From the NCBI GenBank assembly GCA_041660525.1, contig JBAZWD010000006.1:62001-126000 (forward strand): DNA of 64,000 nucleotides, read 5' to 3'. Under the pieces are notes generated by a model that was not told the DNA's origin, did not search any database, and saw only the letters and a program-made list of their open reading frames with translations. A program made the position numbers and the translations under genes. Below, piece after piece: positions 51,777-61,072 of the stretch (position 1 is the stretch's first letter; every line of letters starts with the position of its first letter). Origin of the DNA: JABCZS01 sp041660525. GTDB taxonomy: Bacteria; Pseudomonadota; Gammaproteobacteria; JABCZS01.

Positions 51777-52658
51777 AATCATCTCTACAACACCATTTTG
51801 CGCACGCATCACTTGATCCACTTTAGACCAATCCACTTGCGTACTTCTAACTGCAAGCGCCGCATTGATTTTATCTTTAGCCATCGCTTGACGTGCATCT
51901 TCAGACATTGGATATTCCGCCAATAAAGGATGCACTTCTAAATAAAGTTTATTCCCTTTCCAGCCTGCTTTAATCGGTTCATTAATTAATGAAACCGGTG
52001 TTCCAACGGGAACGTTATTAAAGAGCTCTTCAATATCCATAGGAAACATACGGATACAACCGTGCGATACACGGCGGCCAATACTGGTTGGATTACTTGT
52101 ACCATGGATTAAATAACCTGGAATACTCAAACGCAAAGCATATTTACCTAAAGGATTATTAGGTCCGGGTCCTACAACAGCTGGAGTATGAACACCACGT
52201 GCTGCATTTTCTGCAAGAATACTCTTAGGCACATGCCAACTAGGATTAGCTTCTTTATCAACAACTTTTCCTTCTCTTATCGGTGTTTTCCAACCCACTT
52301 TTCCAATACTAACGGGATAGGTCATAAATTCAGATTGGTTAAAATAATAAAGACGAATTTCAGGCAAATTAATCACAATCCCATTACGCTGGGATGGCAA
52401 TATAAATTCTGCAGGAATGGTGATATCGTGTTTTTGTTTATCAGGATAATCTTCATTTACGCCAGGATTAGCAATTTGAATGGCAGAAGCGCCCACATCA
52501 TACGTATGCGCATAATAGCTAAATGTATCATTCTTTTTAGGCGTGACAGTAAAAACTTCGCCAAAGACTTCATTGCCATTTAAGGGGAATGTTTTTGCAA
52601 AAACAGGTGCAGAAACTGTTATTGACAATAAGATCAAATACTTAAAAAATAATCGCAT
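51768..52658 (-). CDS. L,D-transpeptidase (YkuD family)
   Basis: From ATG at 52658 (MRLFFKYLILLSITVSAPVF) the product is 296 residues with a signal peptide; an ATG at 52670 would add four. A region near residues 20-95 resembles the LysM-like start of ErfK/YbiS proteins. The catalytic domain contains YLIHGTSNPTSIGRRVSHG and the active cysteine in SHGCIRM. Such enzymes make 3-3 peptidoglycan cross-links or attach proteins to peptidoglycan in the periplasm. The last 9 bases overlap the convergent orphan gene. Confidence 0.92.
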   Translation of the reverse strand: MRLFFKYLILLSITVSAPVFAKTFPLNGNEVFGEVFTVTPKKNDTFSYYAHTYDVGASAIQIANPGVNEDYPDKQKHDITIPAEFILPSQRNGIVINLPEIRLYYFNQSEFMTYPVSIGKVGWKTPIREGKVVDKEANPSWHVPKSILAENAARGVHTPAVVGPGPNNPLGKYALRLSIPGYLIHGTSNPTSIGRRVSHGCIRMFPMDIEELFNNVPVGTPVSLINEPIKAGWKGNKLYLEVHPLLAEYPMSEDARQAMAKDKINAALAVRSTQVDWSKVDQVMRAQNGVVEMISK

Positions 52659-52726
52659 AATGGGCCTCAATTAATAGAATGATATTAATTAATAATAGTG
52701 CATTATTTATTTTTGTCTTTGAAGCT

Positions 52727-53872
52727 TTAAAGCCCTGTAATATGTCGACCTACGATTAAATGGTGAATATTATCTGTGCCTTCATATGTAAAAACCGATT
52801 CTAGATTATTCATATGGCGAATGACCGGGTATTCTAAGCTGATACCATTAGCGCCTAATAAATTTCTTGCGCTTCTAGCGATGTTTAATGCATTTTGACA
52901 AGCATTCATTTTGGCTAGAGAAATCATCGCAAAATGCGCTTGTTGTTTATCCATCAAGCGGCCGAGATGTAAATTTAATGTTTGTGCTTTAACAATTTCA
53001 TTTAACATATCCACTAAATCTTTTTGCACCAATTGAAAACTAGCTAAAGGTTGATTAAATTGTTTGCGCAATTGGCAATATTCCAAAGCGGTATCATAGC
53101 AAGCTTGTGCGGCGCCATTTGCACCCCAAGCAATGCCATAGCGTGCTTGTGTTAAACATTTTAACGCGGCCGATAAACCGGTTTGCGTTCCCGCTAAATA
53201 ATGCGACTGCGGTACAAAGCAATCATTTAAAATAAGCTCGCCGGTATGCGACGCACGCAACGACATTTTATGTTTTACAGTTTTTTGAATAAAGCCTGGG
53301 GAATTTTTTTCAACGATAAATCCACGAATGCCGTCCGGAGTTTTCGCCCAAACAATAGCGATATCGGCAATATCGCCATTGGTAATCCACATTTTATTAC
53401 CGTTTAATATATAACCATCTTGAACAGGCTGCGCCGTTGTTTGCATACTAGCCGGATCAGATCCAGAATCAGGTTCTGTTAAACCAAAACAACCAATAAA
53501 TTGCGCGCTCGCTAATTTAGGTAAAAAATATTTTTTTTGATCAGTACTTCCATAATGAAAAATAGGAAACATCACCAACGAAGATTGCACCGAAACAAAA
53601 CTGCGTAAACTGCTATCACCGTATTCTAATTCCTGGCAGGCCAAACCATAACTCACATAATTTGCATTAGCGCCGCCATATTCCGTCGGTAAAGTCATGC
53701 CGAATAAACCTAGCTGCGCCATCTGAGCAGTGAGTTCTTCAGGGAAAACAGCATCTTCAAACGCTTTTGCCATTTTAGGCAAAGCGTGCTCGGCCACAAA
53801 TTCCCGGACATTATCCCGGATTTGACGCTCGGTTACGCTTAATTGTTCATCAAGTAATAAGAAATCTTTCAT
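52727..53872 (-). CDS. gcdH: Acyl-CoA dehydrogenase, glutaryl-CoA dehydrogenase type
   Basis: The 381-residue flavoprotein has CFGLTEPDSGSDPASM, KMWITNGDIADIAIVWA, LRQFN-like KQFNQPLASFQLVQ and ESVFTYEGTDNIHHLIVGR with the catalytic glutamate in YEGT. The short length and the arginine in SLRSFVSVQSSL fit glutaryl-CoA dehydrogenase (GcdH), which oxidises and decarboxylates glutaryl-CoA in lysine breakdown. It is divergent from the ferredoxin-NADP reductase gene; no neighbour confirms a glutarate pathway. Confidence 0.88.
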   Translation of the reverse strand: MKDFLLLDEQLSVTERQIRDNVREFVAEHALPKMAKAFEDAVFPEELTAQMAQLGLFGMTLPTEYGGANANYVSYGLACQELEYGDSSLRSFVSVQSSLVMFPIFHYGSTDQKKYFLPKLASAQFIGCFGLTEPDSGSDPASMQTTAQPVQDGYILNGNKMWITNGDIADIAIVWAKTPDGIRGFIVEKNSPGFIQKTVKHKMSLRASHTGELILNDCFVPQSHYLAGTQTGLSAALKCLTQARYGIAWGANGAAQACYDTALEYCQLRKQFNQPLASFQLVQKDLVDMLNEIVKAQTLNLHLGRLMDKQQAHFAMISLAKMNACQNALNIARSARNLLGANGISLEYPVIRHMNNLESVFTYEGTDNIHHLIVGRHITGL

Positions 53873-53937
53873 CCAAACAGTATAGCCAAAATAGTCTACT
53901 CTCAGGTAAAATAGCCATTTATTGATACGAGTAAACC

Positions 53938-54675
53938 ATGTCCAGAGTCCAATTTCCGATTACATTGGTGGATAGCCAAGAAATTGCCCAAGGTGTGCGG
54001 CATTTAACCTTTGTCCGTGCGGATGAACAAACTTTTACGTTTATTCCCGGGCAATTTATTAATTTGCATTTTTCTGTGGGCGAAGAGGTTTTACAACGCA
54101 GTTACAGTATTGCGACTGTTGCTACTGAAAATGCCCATCAAATAGAGTTAGCCTTATCACATGTTTCTAATGGTCGGGCGTCTGGATTTTTATTTAATAT
54201 GGAAATTGGCGCATCGATAGAAGCCAGCGGGCCTTTTGGACGTTTGATTTTACGTGATGATGAAAAACCTAAACGTTATATTTTAGTGGCAACAGGAACT
54301 GGTGTTACACCTTATCGCGCCATGTTGCCTGAATTATCTAAACGGATGAAAGCGAATAATACGGAAGTGATTGTCGTCTTAGGTTCACGCACATCCGATG
54401 AATTATTGTATCAAGCGGAATTTGTCGATTTTATGCAATTGCATCCGCAGTTTAAATTTTACGGTTGTTGCAGTCGTGCAACGGATCCTTTACAAACTTA
54501 CCAGCGCAAAGGTTATGTGCAAGAAGCATTTGCCGAGCTGGATTTAATGCCAAATGATGATATTGTTTATCTGTGCGGCAATCCACATATGGTTGATGAT
54601 GCCTATAAATTATTAATCGATGTTGGCTTTGATAAACAAAACGTGCGTCGCGAAAAATACGTTTTTTCACATTAA
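53938..54675 (+). CDS. fpr: Ferredoxin-NADP reductase
   Basis: The 245-residue protein has a flavin-binding RSYSIAT segment after FIPGQFINLHF, the NADP-binding ATGTGVTPYRAML, and a C-terminal VYLCGNPHMVDDAYKLL followed by REKYVFSH. These match the bacterial Fpr type. It moves electrons between NADPH and ferredoxin or flavodoxin, and could serve the ferredoxin at 41.7 kb. pyrC follows 9 bases later. Confidence 0.92.
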   Translation: MSRVQFPITLVDSQEIAQGVRHLTFVRADEQTFTFIPGQFINLHFSVGEEVLQRSYSIATVATENAHQIELALSHVSNGRASGFLFNMEIGASIEASGPFGRLILRDDEKPKRYILVATGTGVTPYRAMLPELSKRMKANNTEVIVVLGSRTSDELLYQAEFVDFMQLHPQFKFYGCCSRATDPLQTYQRKGYVQEAFAELDLMPNDDIVYLCGNPHMVDDAYKLLIDVGFDKQNVRREKYVFSH

Positions 54676-54684
54676 GGATTTTCT

Positions 54685-55716
54685 TTGGATAAAATCACTT
54701 TAACAATGCCCGATGATTGGCATGTGCATTTGCGTGACGGTGATGCTTTAAATGTTACTGCAAAAGCCACAGCACGCTGTTTTGCACGCGCAATTGTAAT
54801 GCCAAATTTGCCACAACCTATTGATAATATTATTTTAGCTAACAGTTATCGTGAGCAGATTTTAAAAGCGCTGCCTGAGAATACCCATTTCACGCCTTTA
54901 ATGACATTGTATCTGACAGAACATTTATCCATTGAAAGTATTTTACATGCAAAAGCTGCCGGTATTTATGGCGTAAAATTATATCCCAGAGGCGCAACCA
55001 CTGGTTCTGGTCATGGCATAGTTGATATTGAAAAAGCTTACCCTATTTTTGAAGCCATGGAAAAATGCGGTTTAAATTTATTAGTCCACGGCGAAGTGGT
55101 TGATCCTAGCGTAGATGTCTTTGATCGCGAGACAGTATTCATTGATACCATTTTGGCGCCTATCATCAAAAAATTTCCTAATCTTAAAATTGTGATTGAA
55201 CATATTAGCACTGCAAATGCAGTAGATTTTGTATTAGAAAACAGCAACAATATCGCGGCAACAATTACCGTGCATCATTTATTATTAACCCGCAATGATT
55301 TATTAGTCGGCGGTCTTCACCCCCATCACTATTGTTTACCTGTAATTAAAACTAAACACGATCAACAAGCCTTAATTAAAGCTGCTATCAGCGGCAATCC
55401 AAAATTTTTCTTAGGCACAGACAGCGCGCCACATCCAAAAGGTAAAAAAGAAAATGCCTGTTGCGCCGCAGGTATTTTTACCGCGCATGCTGCAATTGAG
55501 CTTTATGCTGAGATATTTGATAAAGCCAACGCTTTAGATAAACTCGAAGGTTTTGCGAGTTTTTACGGTGCAGATTTTTATGGTTTGCCGCGTAATGAAA
55601 AGAAAATCACCTTGCAACGATCAAGCTGGCAAGTGCCAGAATCAATTCTCTACCAAAATACGCAATTGATTCCATTTCGCGCGGGCGAGAATATAGATTG
55701 GAAATTATTTCTTTGA
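54685..55716 (+). CDS. pyrC: Dihydroorotase
   Basis: The 343-residue protein starts at TTG 54685, 5 bases after an AAGGA site, and reads MDKITLTMPDDWHVHLRDGD with the metal-binding HVH. It continues with GVKLYPRGATTGS (carbamylated lysine) and GTDSAPHPKGKKE. It closes the ring in pyrimidine synthesis. The length fits the class II PyrC of E. coli. The start is non-ATG, which is uncommon here; no ATG further in would keep the first strand. Confidence 0.95.
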   Translation: MDKITLTMPDDWHVHLRDGDALNVTAKATARCFARAIVMPNLPQPIDNIILANSYREQILKALPENTHFTPLMTLYLTEHLSIESILHAKAAGIYGVKLYPRGATTGSGHGIVDIEKAYPIFEAMEKCGLNLLVHGEVVDPSVDVFDRETVFIDTILAPIIKKFPNLKIVIEHISTANAVDFVLENSNNIAATITVHHLLLTRNDLLVGGLHPHHYCLPVIKTKHDQQALIKAAISGNPKFFLGTDSAPHPKGKKENACCAAGIFTAHAAIELYAEIFDKANALDKLEGFASFYGADFYGLPRNEKKITLQRSSWQVPESILYQNTQLIPFRAGENIDWKLFL

Positions 55717-55944
55717 AAAAAGCTTAATCATTTCAGTTTCTTTATTCGATGTATAATTCAATGTCAGTCTTTGTTTTTGACAAAACATCCGCCAAGAATT
55801 TAATGAATCTTCTAGTTTTGAGGGTGCAATAAGAACAGGCTCTGGGATAGTATCTATATATTCTCTATATAATGCATAAATTGCCCCCGAGTCTAACAGA
55901 GGGTTAACACCATAGATATAATATAAATGGGGATCGATTTCCAA
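55705..55944 (-). CDS. Small hypothetical protein or 3' remnant
   Basis: An open frame of 79 codons from TTG 55944 reads EIDPHLYYIYGVNPLLDSG. It can be extended only a few codons upstream before a stop. It has no ribosome binding site that I can support and starts abruptly inside what looks like folded sequence, so it may be the end of a deleted gene. Its 3' end overlaps pyrC by 12 bases. No family recognised. Confidence 0.35.
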   Translation of the reverse strand: MEIDPHLYYIYGVNPLLDSGAIYALYREYIDTIPEPVLIAPSKLEDSLNSWRMFCQKQRLTLNYTSNKETEMIKLFSKK

Positions 55945-56003
55945 TCTTTTAATGCTCCATAGTTATGTCTTAATGCTAACACAATCTAGAAATTTGGGTC
56001 AAA

Positions 56004-57263
56004 CTATTTGGATGACCATGGAGTTTGATAACGATCAATCTGATTGCGCACGAGATATAAGATAATTAATCCTGGAAACGACGCAATAAACGTGGTGAGG
56101 AAAAACGGAATAAAACCATAATGCTCAACGATGTAACCCGCCAATGGCCCTAAAGATTCTCGGCCAATTGCCGTTAAAGCAGCTAGAGCCGTAAATTGTG
56201 TTGCCGTAAAACGCGGATTACATAAGGACATTAATAACGCTAAAAATGCAGCTGTACCTAAACCGCCGCAGAAATTTTCCACCACTATGGTAATAGCCAT
56301 CATCGTATAATCTTTACCGACTATTGCTAATACTAAAAACATTAAATTCGACAAGGCTTGTAAAATACCAAACGTCATCAGTGCGGTAAATAAACGCATA
56401 CGTAGCATAAAAAAACCAGCAACGATTGCGCCGAGAATACTGGCCGCCATACCACCGATTTTAAGAACACTACCCACATCGGTTAAAGTAAAGCCTAATC
56501 CTTTAATCAAAAACGCTGAAAACATTTTCGCAATAAATGCATCACCAAATTTATAAAAAATAATGAGCGCTAATAACCATAACGCCATAGGCCTTGTTAA
56601 AAATTCTTTAAGTGGTTGAATAAATGCTTCAGCTAAACTTTGCGGCTCACCTTTTTCATGTTTAGGTTCTCGAGCTATCACTGTCGCAATAATACCAACA
56701 GCCATAAGTGCTGCCATAACAAGATAAGTATCGCGCCAGCCAATTTGATCGGCCATTAATAACGCTACTCCACCTGCTATGACTAATGCTAAACGATAAG
56801 CGCCCACAAAAACGGCCGCTCCTAAACCACGCTCCTCGGGTTTTAAAATTTCTGCCCGATAAGCATCAATCGCAATATCTTGTGTGGCTGCAACAAATGC
56901 TGCAAATACCGCAATCAAACATAAAGTCCACGCGCTATTAATAGGATTAAAAAAAGCCATCGCAGCAATTGCGCACAATAATAATAATTGTGTTACCAAC
57001 ATCCAACCGCGTCTATGCCCTAAAAATGGCCACACATAACGATCAATTAGCGGTGCCCAAAGAAATTTATAAATATAAGGCTGGCCAATTAATGTAACCC
57101 AACCAATCGCGGTATAACTCGCGCCACTGTGTGCAAACCAGGCTTCTAAGGTGCTACCGGTTATGACTAATGGTAAACCAGAAGAAAAACCTAACAAGAT
57201 CATCACAATCATGCGGCGCTGTGTTAAGAGGGAGAGAATTTGAACCAAAGACAACTTATTCAT
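56004..57263 (-). CDS. ampG: AmpG-like muropeptide permease (MFS)
   Basis: From ATG at 57263 the protein is 419 residues and has about 12-14 hydrophobic helices. It has the AmpG landmarks LLGFSSGLPLVITGSTLEAW, PYIYKFLWAPLIDRY, LGHRRGWML and ATQDIAIDAYRAE. AmpG brings anhydro-muropeptides into the cytoplasm for recycling. An ATG two codons earlier (57269) is also possible. The gene is divergent from rsfS. Confidence 0.92.
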   Translation of the reverse strand: MNKLSLVQILSLLTQRRMIVMILLGFSSGLPLVITGSTLEAWFAHSGASYTAIGWVTLIGQPYIYKFLWAPLIDRYVWPFLGHRRGWMLVTQLLLLCAIAAMAFFNPINSAWTLCLIAVFAAFVAATQDIAIDAYRAEILKPEERGLGAAVFVGAYRLALVIAGGVALLMADQIGWRDTYLVMAALMAVGIIATVIAREPKHEKGEPQSLAEAFIQPLKEFLTRPMALWLLALIIFYKFGDAFIAKMFSAFLIKGLGFTLTDVGSVLKIGGMAASILGAIVAGFFMLRMRLFTALMTFGILQALSNLMFLVLAIVGKDYTMMAITIVVENFCGGLGTAAFLALLMSLCNPRFTATQFTALAALTAIGRESLGPLAGYIVEHYGFIPFFLTTFIASFPGLIILYLVRNQIDRYQTPWSSK

Positions 57264-57317
57264 AAACATAATAGTAGCAAAAAATGCTACAATAATCCCT
57301 TTATATATGGGAACTTC

Positions 57318-57638
57318 ATGTCAGCAGAAACTTTAAAAACCGCAGTCCTTGCAGCACTCGAAGATATTAAAGCGATTGATACCGTCGTTATTGATGTTAA
57401 AGCACTTACGCCTTTGGCAGATTATATTATTGTTACCAGCGGTCGCTCGACGCGCCATTTACAAGCCATTGCCGATCATGTTACTGAAGCTGCTAAAAAA
57501 TTAGGTGTTAAGCCCATCGGCGTCGAAGGTGAAGCTGGCAGCGAATGGGTACTCGTGGATTTAGGCGACATTATTGTTCACGCGATGCAACCTGCTGTGC
57601 GCGAATATTATCAGCTTGAAAAACTCTGGTTAGTTTAA
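57318..57638 (+). CDS. rsfS: Ribosomal silencing factor RsfS
   Basis: From ATG at 57318 (MSAETLKTAVLAALEDIKAI) the product is 106 residues, the usual length. It has PLADYIIVTSGRSTRHLQAI, EGEAGSEWVLVDLGDIIVHAM and REYYQLEKLW. It binds uL14 on the large ribosomal subunit and prevents joining in starvation. It is the first gene of a long coupled run; its stop overlaps the rlmH start. Confidence 0.95.
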   Translation: MSAETLKTAVLAALEDIKAIDTVVIDVKALTPLADYIIVTSGRSTRHLQAIADHVTEAAKKLGVKPIGVEGEAGSEWVLVDLGDIIVHAMQPAVREYYQLEKLWLV

Positions 57639-58105
57639 TGCAAATTCATATCCTCAGTGTTTGCGGCAAAGCGCCCACCTGGGTACAAGAAGGCTTTACT
57701 ACTTACACAAAACGTTTACCCAAAGAAATTCCGCTGACTTTAAAAGAAATTCCTGCTGCAAGCCGTGCCACAAATCCGGTTGCTAAATGCTTAGAAATCG
57801 AAGCAAAACTTTTATTAGCCGCTATTCCAAAACATGCGCATGTTATTGCGTTAGATGAACGCGGCGGTCTTTGGGATAGCGTGCAATTATCGGAAAAATT
57901 AAATAACTGGCAAGTGCAAAACCAAATCATCTGCTTGCTAATTGGTGGGCCAGATGGCTTTCATTCATCCATTCGTGAAAGCGTGCATGAAACTTGGTCT
58001 TTATCAAAACTCACTTTGCCACATGCACTTATCCGCGTTATACTTGCAGAACAAATTTACCGTGCTTGGACCCTATTAAATAAGCACCCTTATCACCGAT
58101 CATGA
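57638..58105 (+). CDS. rlmH: 23S rRNA pseudouridine1915 N3-methyltransferase RlmH
   Basis: The 155-residue SPOUT methyltransferase has VIALDERGGLWDSVQLSE, LLIGGPDGFHSSIRE and LSKLTLPHALIRVILAEQIY followed by RAWTLLNKHPYHR at its very end. It methylates Psi1915 in helix 69 of 23S rRNA. It overlaps rsfS by one base and mrdA by 4. Confidence 0.96.
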   Translation: MQIHILSVCGKAPTWVQEGFTTYTKRLPKEIPLTLKEIPAASRATNPVAKCLEIEAKLLLAAIPKHAHVIALDERGGLWDSVQLSEKLNNWQVQNQIICLLIGGPDGFHSSIRESVHETWSLSKLTLPHALIRVILAEQIYRAWTLLNKHPYHRS

Positions 58106-59931
58106 GAAACCCATACTTAAAAAATCATTTGGCCGAAAGCCAATTATTTCGTAACCGAGTTTTTGTGGCTGGTATCGTTATTATCGTTTTTTTCTTATTG
58201 CTGGTCGGCCGACTTTATTATTTACAAATCCAGCAATTTACAACTTATTCAACCTTATCCGAGCAAAACCGTGTGACTTTATTACCGGTGGCGCCCAATC
58301 GGGGTCTTATTTATGATCGCAACGGGGTTTTATTGGTTGAAAATATTCCCGCTTACAGTTTACAAATTATTCCGGAAAAAGTTAATAATATTTCCGAAAC
58401 CATTAATGCACTCAACGAAATCATTCCTATCACAGAGGATGAACAAAAAAACTTTTATCAACAATTAAAACTGCGCCGCCGCTTTGAAGGCGTGCCTTTA
58501 AAAGTCAATTTGGACGAACAAACAGCCGCGAAATTTTCTGTGAACAGTTATAAATTCCCCGGCGTTAAAATTTCTGCAGAATTAATGCGCCGCTATCCTT
58601 ACCAAGATATTTTTTCACATTCCATTGGTTATGTTGGCCGCATCAATGAACAAGAAATGACGCAGATTGATAAAACCATTTATAGCGCTACGCAATACAT
58701 AGGTAAAACCGGTATTGAACAATATTACGAAGCGCAGTTGCGTGGCATGCCTGGCTATCAACATGCGGAAACTAATGTTCGCGGACGCATCGTGCGTATT
58801 TTAAAAAATGAAGCACCCACACATGGTAATGATTTATATTTAACCATTGATCACCCGCTACAGATTGATAGCATCATCGCTATGGAAGGTAAACGCGGAA
58901 CCGTTGTCGCTTTAGATCCTAAAACCGGTGCGATTTTAACGTTTATTAGCGCACCCGGTTTTGATCCAAATTTATTTGTAGAAGGCATAGGCCAAAACAC
59001 TTATCAAGATTTATTAAATTCTTGGGAGAGACCTTTATTTAATCGTGTATTGCGCGGTCAATACCCACCTGCTTCTACCGTAAAACCCATGATTGCGCTG
59101 CAAGCATTGCAACTCGGATTTGTTACTCCAGAATATCAAATTAGCGATCCTGGATTTTATCGCTTACCCAATGTTAAACGCGCTTATCGCGATTGGTGGA
59201 AGCCAGGACATGGTATGGTTAATGTCCATAAAGCGATAGTCGAATCCTGTGATACTTATTTTTATGCGATTTCTAATCGCATGGGCATCGATCCTATCAC
59301 TGACATTATGAAACAATTTGGTTTTGGTGAAATTACAGGGATAGATCTCGTCGGTGAATTAAAAGGCGTTTTACCGGGCAAAGAATGGAAACGCGCTAAT
59401 TTAAATGAACCTTGGTATCCCGGCGAAACCTTAATTACCGCCATTGGTCAAGGATTTACGCTCACAACACCTTTGCAGCTTGCGCAAATGTCTATGATGC
59501 TAGCCAATAAAGGCGAGCGTATTCAACCACGTTTGGTAGATTATATTAAAACACCTGAAGGTGAGATCATTAAAAATGAGCCCGTACATTTAGATTCCCT
59601 ACCCCCAAAAGAAGAAAAACATTGGGCTTTAATTCAACAAGCCACACGTGATGTCGTCGGCGGTGCTCGCGGTACAGCGCGTCGTATTAATAATCCTGAT
59701 TTTGCTATTGCCGGAAAAACAGGAACTGCGCAAGTCTTTACCTTGGGTCAAAATGAAAAATACAACGCCAATTTATTAAAAGAACATTTACGCGATCATT
59801 CATTATTTATTGGTTATGCGCCCGCAGACGATCCACAAATTGCACTGGCAATTGTTTTAGAAAATAATACCGGCGCTGCAGATGTTGCGCAAAAAATATT
59901 TGAAAGCTATTTAGCAAGGATAAACCAATGA
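58102..59931 (+). CDS. mrdA: Peptidoglycan D,D-transpeptidase PBP2
   Basis: The 609-residue protein has one N-terminal membrane helix (VFVAGIVIIVFFLLLVGRLY), a pedestal domain beginning VAPNRGLIYDRNGVLLVEN, and a transpeptidase domain with PPASTVKP (nucleophile Ser and Lys), SCDTYFYAIS and AGKTGTAQ. It makes the side wall peptidoglycan of rods with RodA, encoded next (overlap of 4 bases). Confidence 0.96.
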   Translation: MRNPYLKNHLAESQLFRNRVFVAGIVIIVFFLLLVGRLYYLQIQQFTTYSTLSEQNRVTLLPVAPNRGLIYDRNGVLLVENIPAYSLQIIPEKVNNISETINALNEIIPITEDEQKNFYQQLKLRRRFEGVPLKVNLDEQTAAKFSVNSYKFPGVKISAELMRRYPYQDIFSHSIGYVGRINEQEMTQIDKTIYSATQYIGKTGIEQYYEAQLRGMPGYQHAETNVRGRIVRILKNEAPTHGNDLYLTIDHPLQIDSIIAMEGKRGTVVALDPKTGAILTFISAPGFDPNLFVEGIGQNTYQDLLNSWERPLFNRVLRGQYPPASTVKPMIALQALQLGFVTPEYQISDPGFYRLPNVKRAYRDWWKPGHGMVNVHKAIVESCDTYFYAISNRMGIDPITDIMKQFGFGEITGIDLVGELKGVLPGKEWKRANLNEPWYPGETLITAIGQGFTLTTPLQLAQMSMMLANKGERIQPRLVDYIKTPEGEIIKNEPVHLDSLPPKEEKHWALIQQATRDVVGGARGTARRINNPDFAIAGKTGTAQVFTLGQNEKYNANLLKEHLRDHSLFIGYAPADDPQIALAIVLENNTGAADVAQKIFESYLARINQ

Positions 59932-61058
59932 AATCACTTTTAGGACTTTCAAGTTATGGTCGAAACCATACCTTGCAAAATCGTTTCTGGCAGCAAATTC
60001 ACCTTGACCCTTTATTATTAGGCTTGTTAATTGCTTTAATTTCTTTAGGTTTAGTGGTGCTAGCCAGCTCAGACGCGCAAGATCCTGGTTTAATGCAAAG
60101 ACAATTGATGCGTATTGGTTTAGCACTTTTTTTAATGGTGGTTGTAGCCCAAATTCCGATTCGCTATTACTCCCTTGCAGTGCCCTGGCTTTATGGCATT
60201 AGTTTGCTGTTATTAATTGCTGTTTTATTAATTGGCTATACCAGCAATGGTGCCAAAAGCTGGTTGAATTTAGGCTTTATTCGTTTTCAACCATCGGAGC
60301 TTATGAAGCTCGCCTTGCCGATGTTGATCGCTTATTATTTTTCTAAAAAACAATTACCCTGTAGCTTTAAAGAAGCATGTGTAGGCTTAGTATTAATTGC
60401 CATTCCCTGTTTTTTGATTGCTAAACAACCCGACTTAGGCACAACCACAATGATTGCGGCGAGTGGCTGTTTTGTATTATTTCTTGCCGGTCTACGTTGG
60501 CGCTATATTCTCGGCGCGTTAATTGCCGCTGCCGCGCTTGCACCTATTTTATGGAATGTGTTGCATGAATATCAACGCGGTCGCGTGCTGACTTTTTTAA
60601 ATCCTGAAAGTGATCCGCTCGGTAGCGGTTATCAAATTATTCAATCTAAAATCGCTATAGGTTCAGGTGGTTTATTTGGTAAAGGTTGGATGAATGGTAC
60701 GCAATCGCATTTAGAATTTTTGCCTGAAGCGCATACGGATTTTGTGTTTGCAGTCTTAGGCGAAGAATTCGGTTTGCTGGGTTCATTATTAATGCTGATA
60801 CTTTATGCCTGCATCATACTGCGCGGTTTATACATTAGTGTTCATGCACAAGATACATTTTCGAGGCTTTTAGCTGGTAGTTTAATTTTAACCTTTTGTT
60901 TTTATGTATTTATTAACATTGGCATGGTCATGGGCTTATTTCCTGTTGTCGGTGTACCGCTGCCTTTAATTAGCTACGGCGGAACATCGATTGTGACTTT
61001 ACTTGCAGGATTTGGTATCCTAATGTCTATTCATACGCATCGTAAATTAGTAGGTTAA
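59928..61058 (+). CDS. mrdB: Rod-shape glycosyltransferase RodA (SEDS)
   Basis: The 376-residue, ten-helix SEDS protein has GAKSWLNLGFIRFQPSELMK, KQPDLGTTTMIAASG, the LPEAHTDFVFAVLGEE loop and FPVVGVPLPLISYGGTS near the end. It polymerises lipid II into glycan strands in partnership with PBP2. It is translationally coupled to mrdA and followed by mltB. Confidence 0.96.
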   Translation: MKSLLGLSSYGRNHTLQNRFWQQIHLDPLLLGLLIALISLGLVVLASSDAQDPGLMQRQLMRIGLALFLMVVVAQIPIRYYSLAVPWLYGISLLLLIAVLLIGYTSNGAKSWLNLGFIRFQPSELMKLALPMLIAYYFSKKQLPCSFKEACVGLVLIAIPCFLIAKQPDLGTTTMIAASGCFVLFLAGLRWRYILGALIAAAALAPILWNVLHEYQRGRVLTFLNPESDPLGSGYQIIQSKIAIGSGGLFGKGWMNGTQSHLEFLPEAHTDFVFAVLGEEFGLLGSLLMLILYACIILRGLYISVHAQDTFSRLLAGSLILTFCFYVFINIGMVMGLFPVVGVPLPLISYGGTSIVTLLAGFGILMSIHTHRKLVG

Positions 61059-61072
61059 TGAAGGGAGTTATC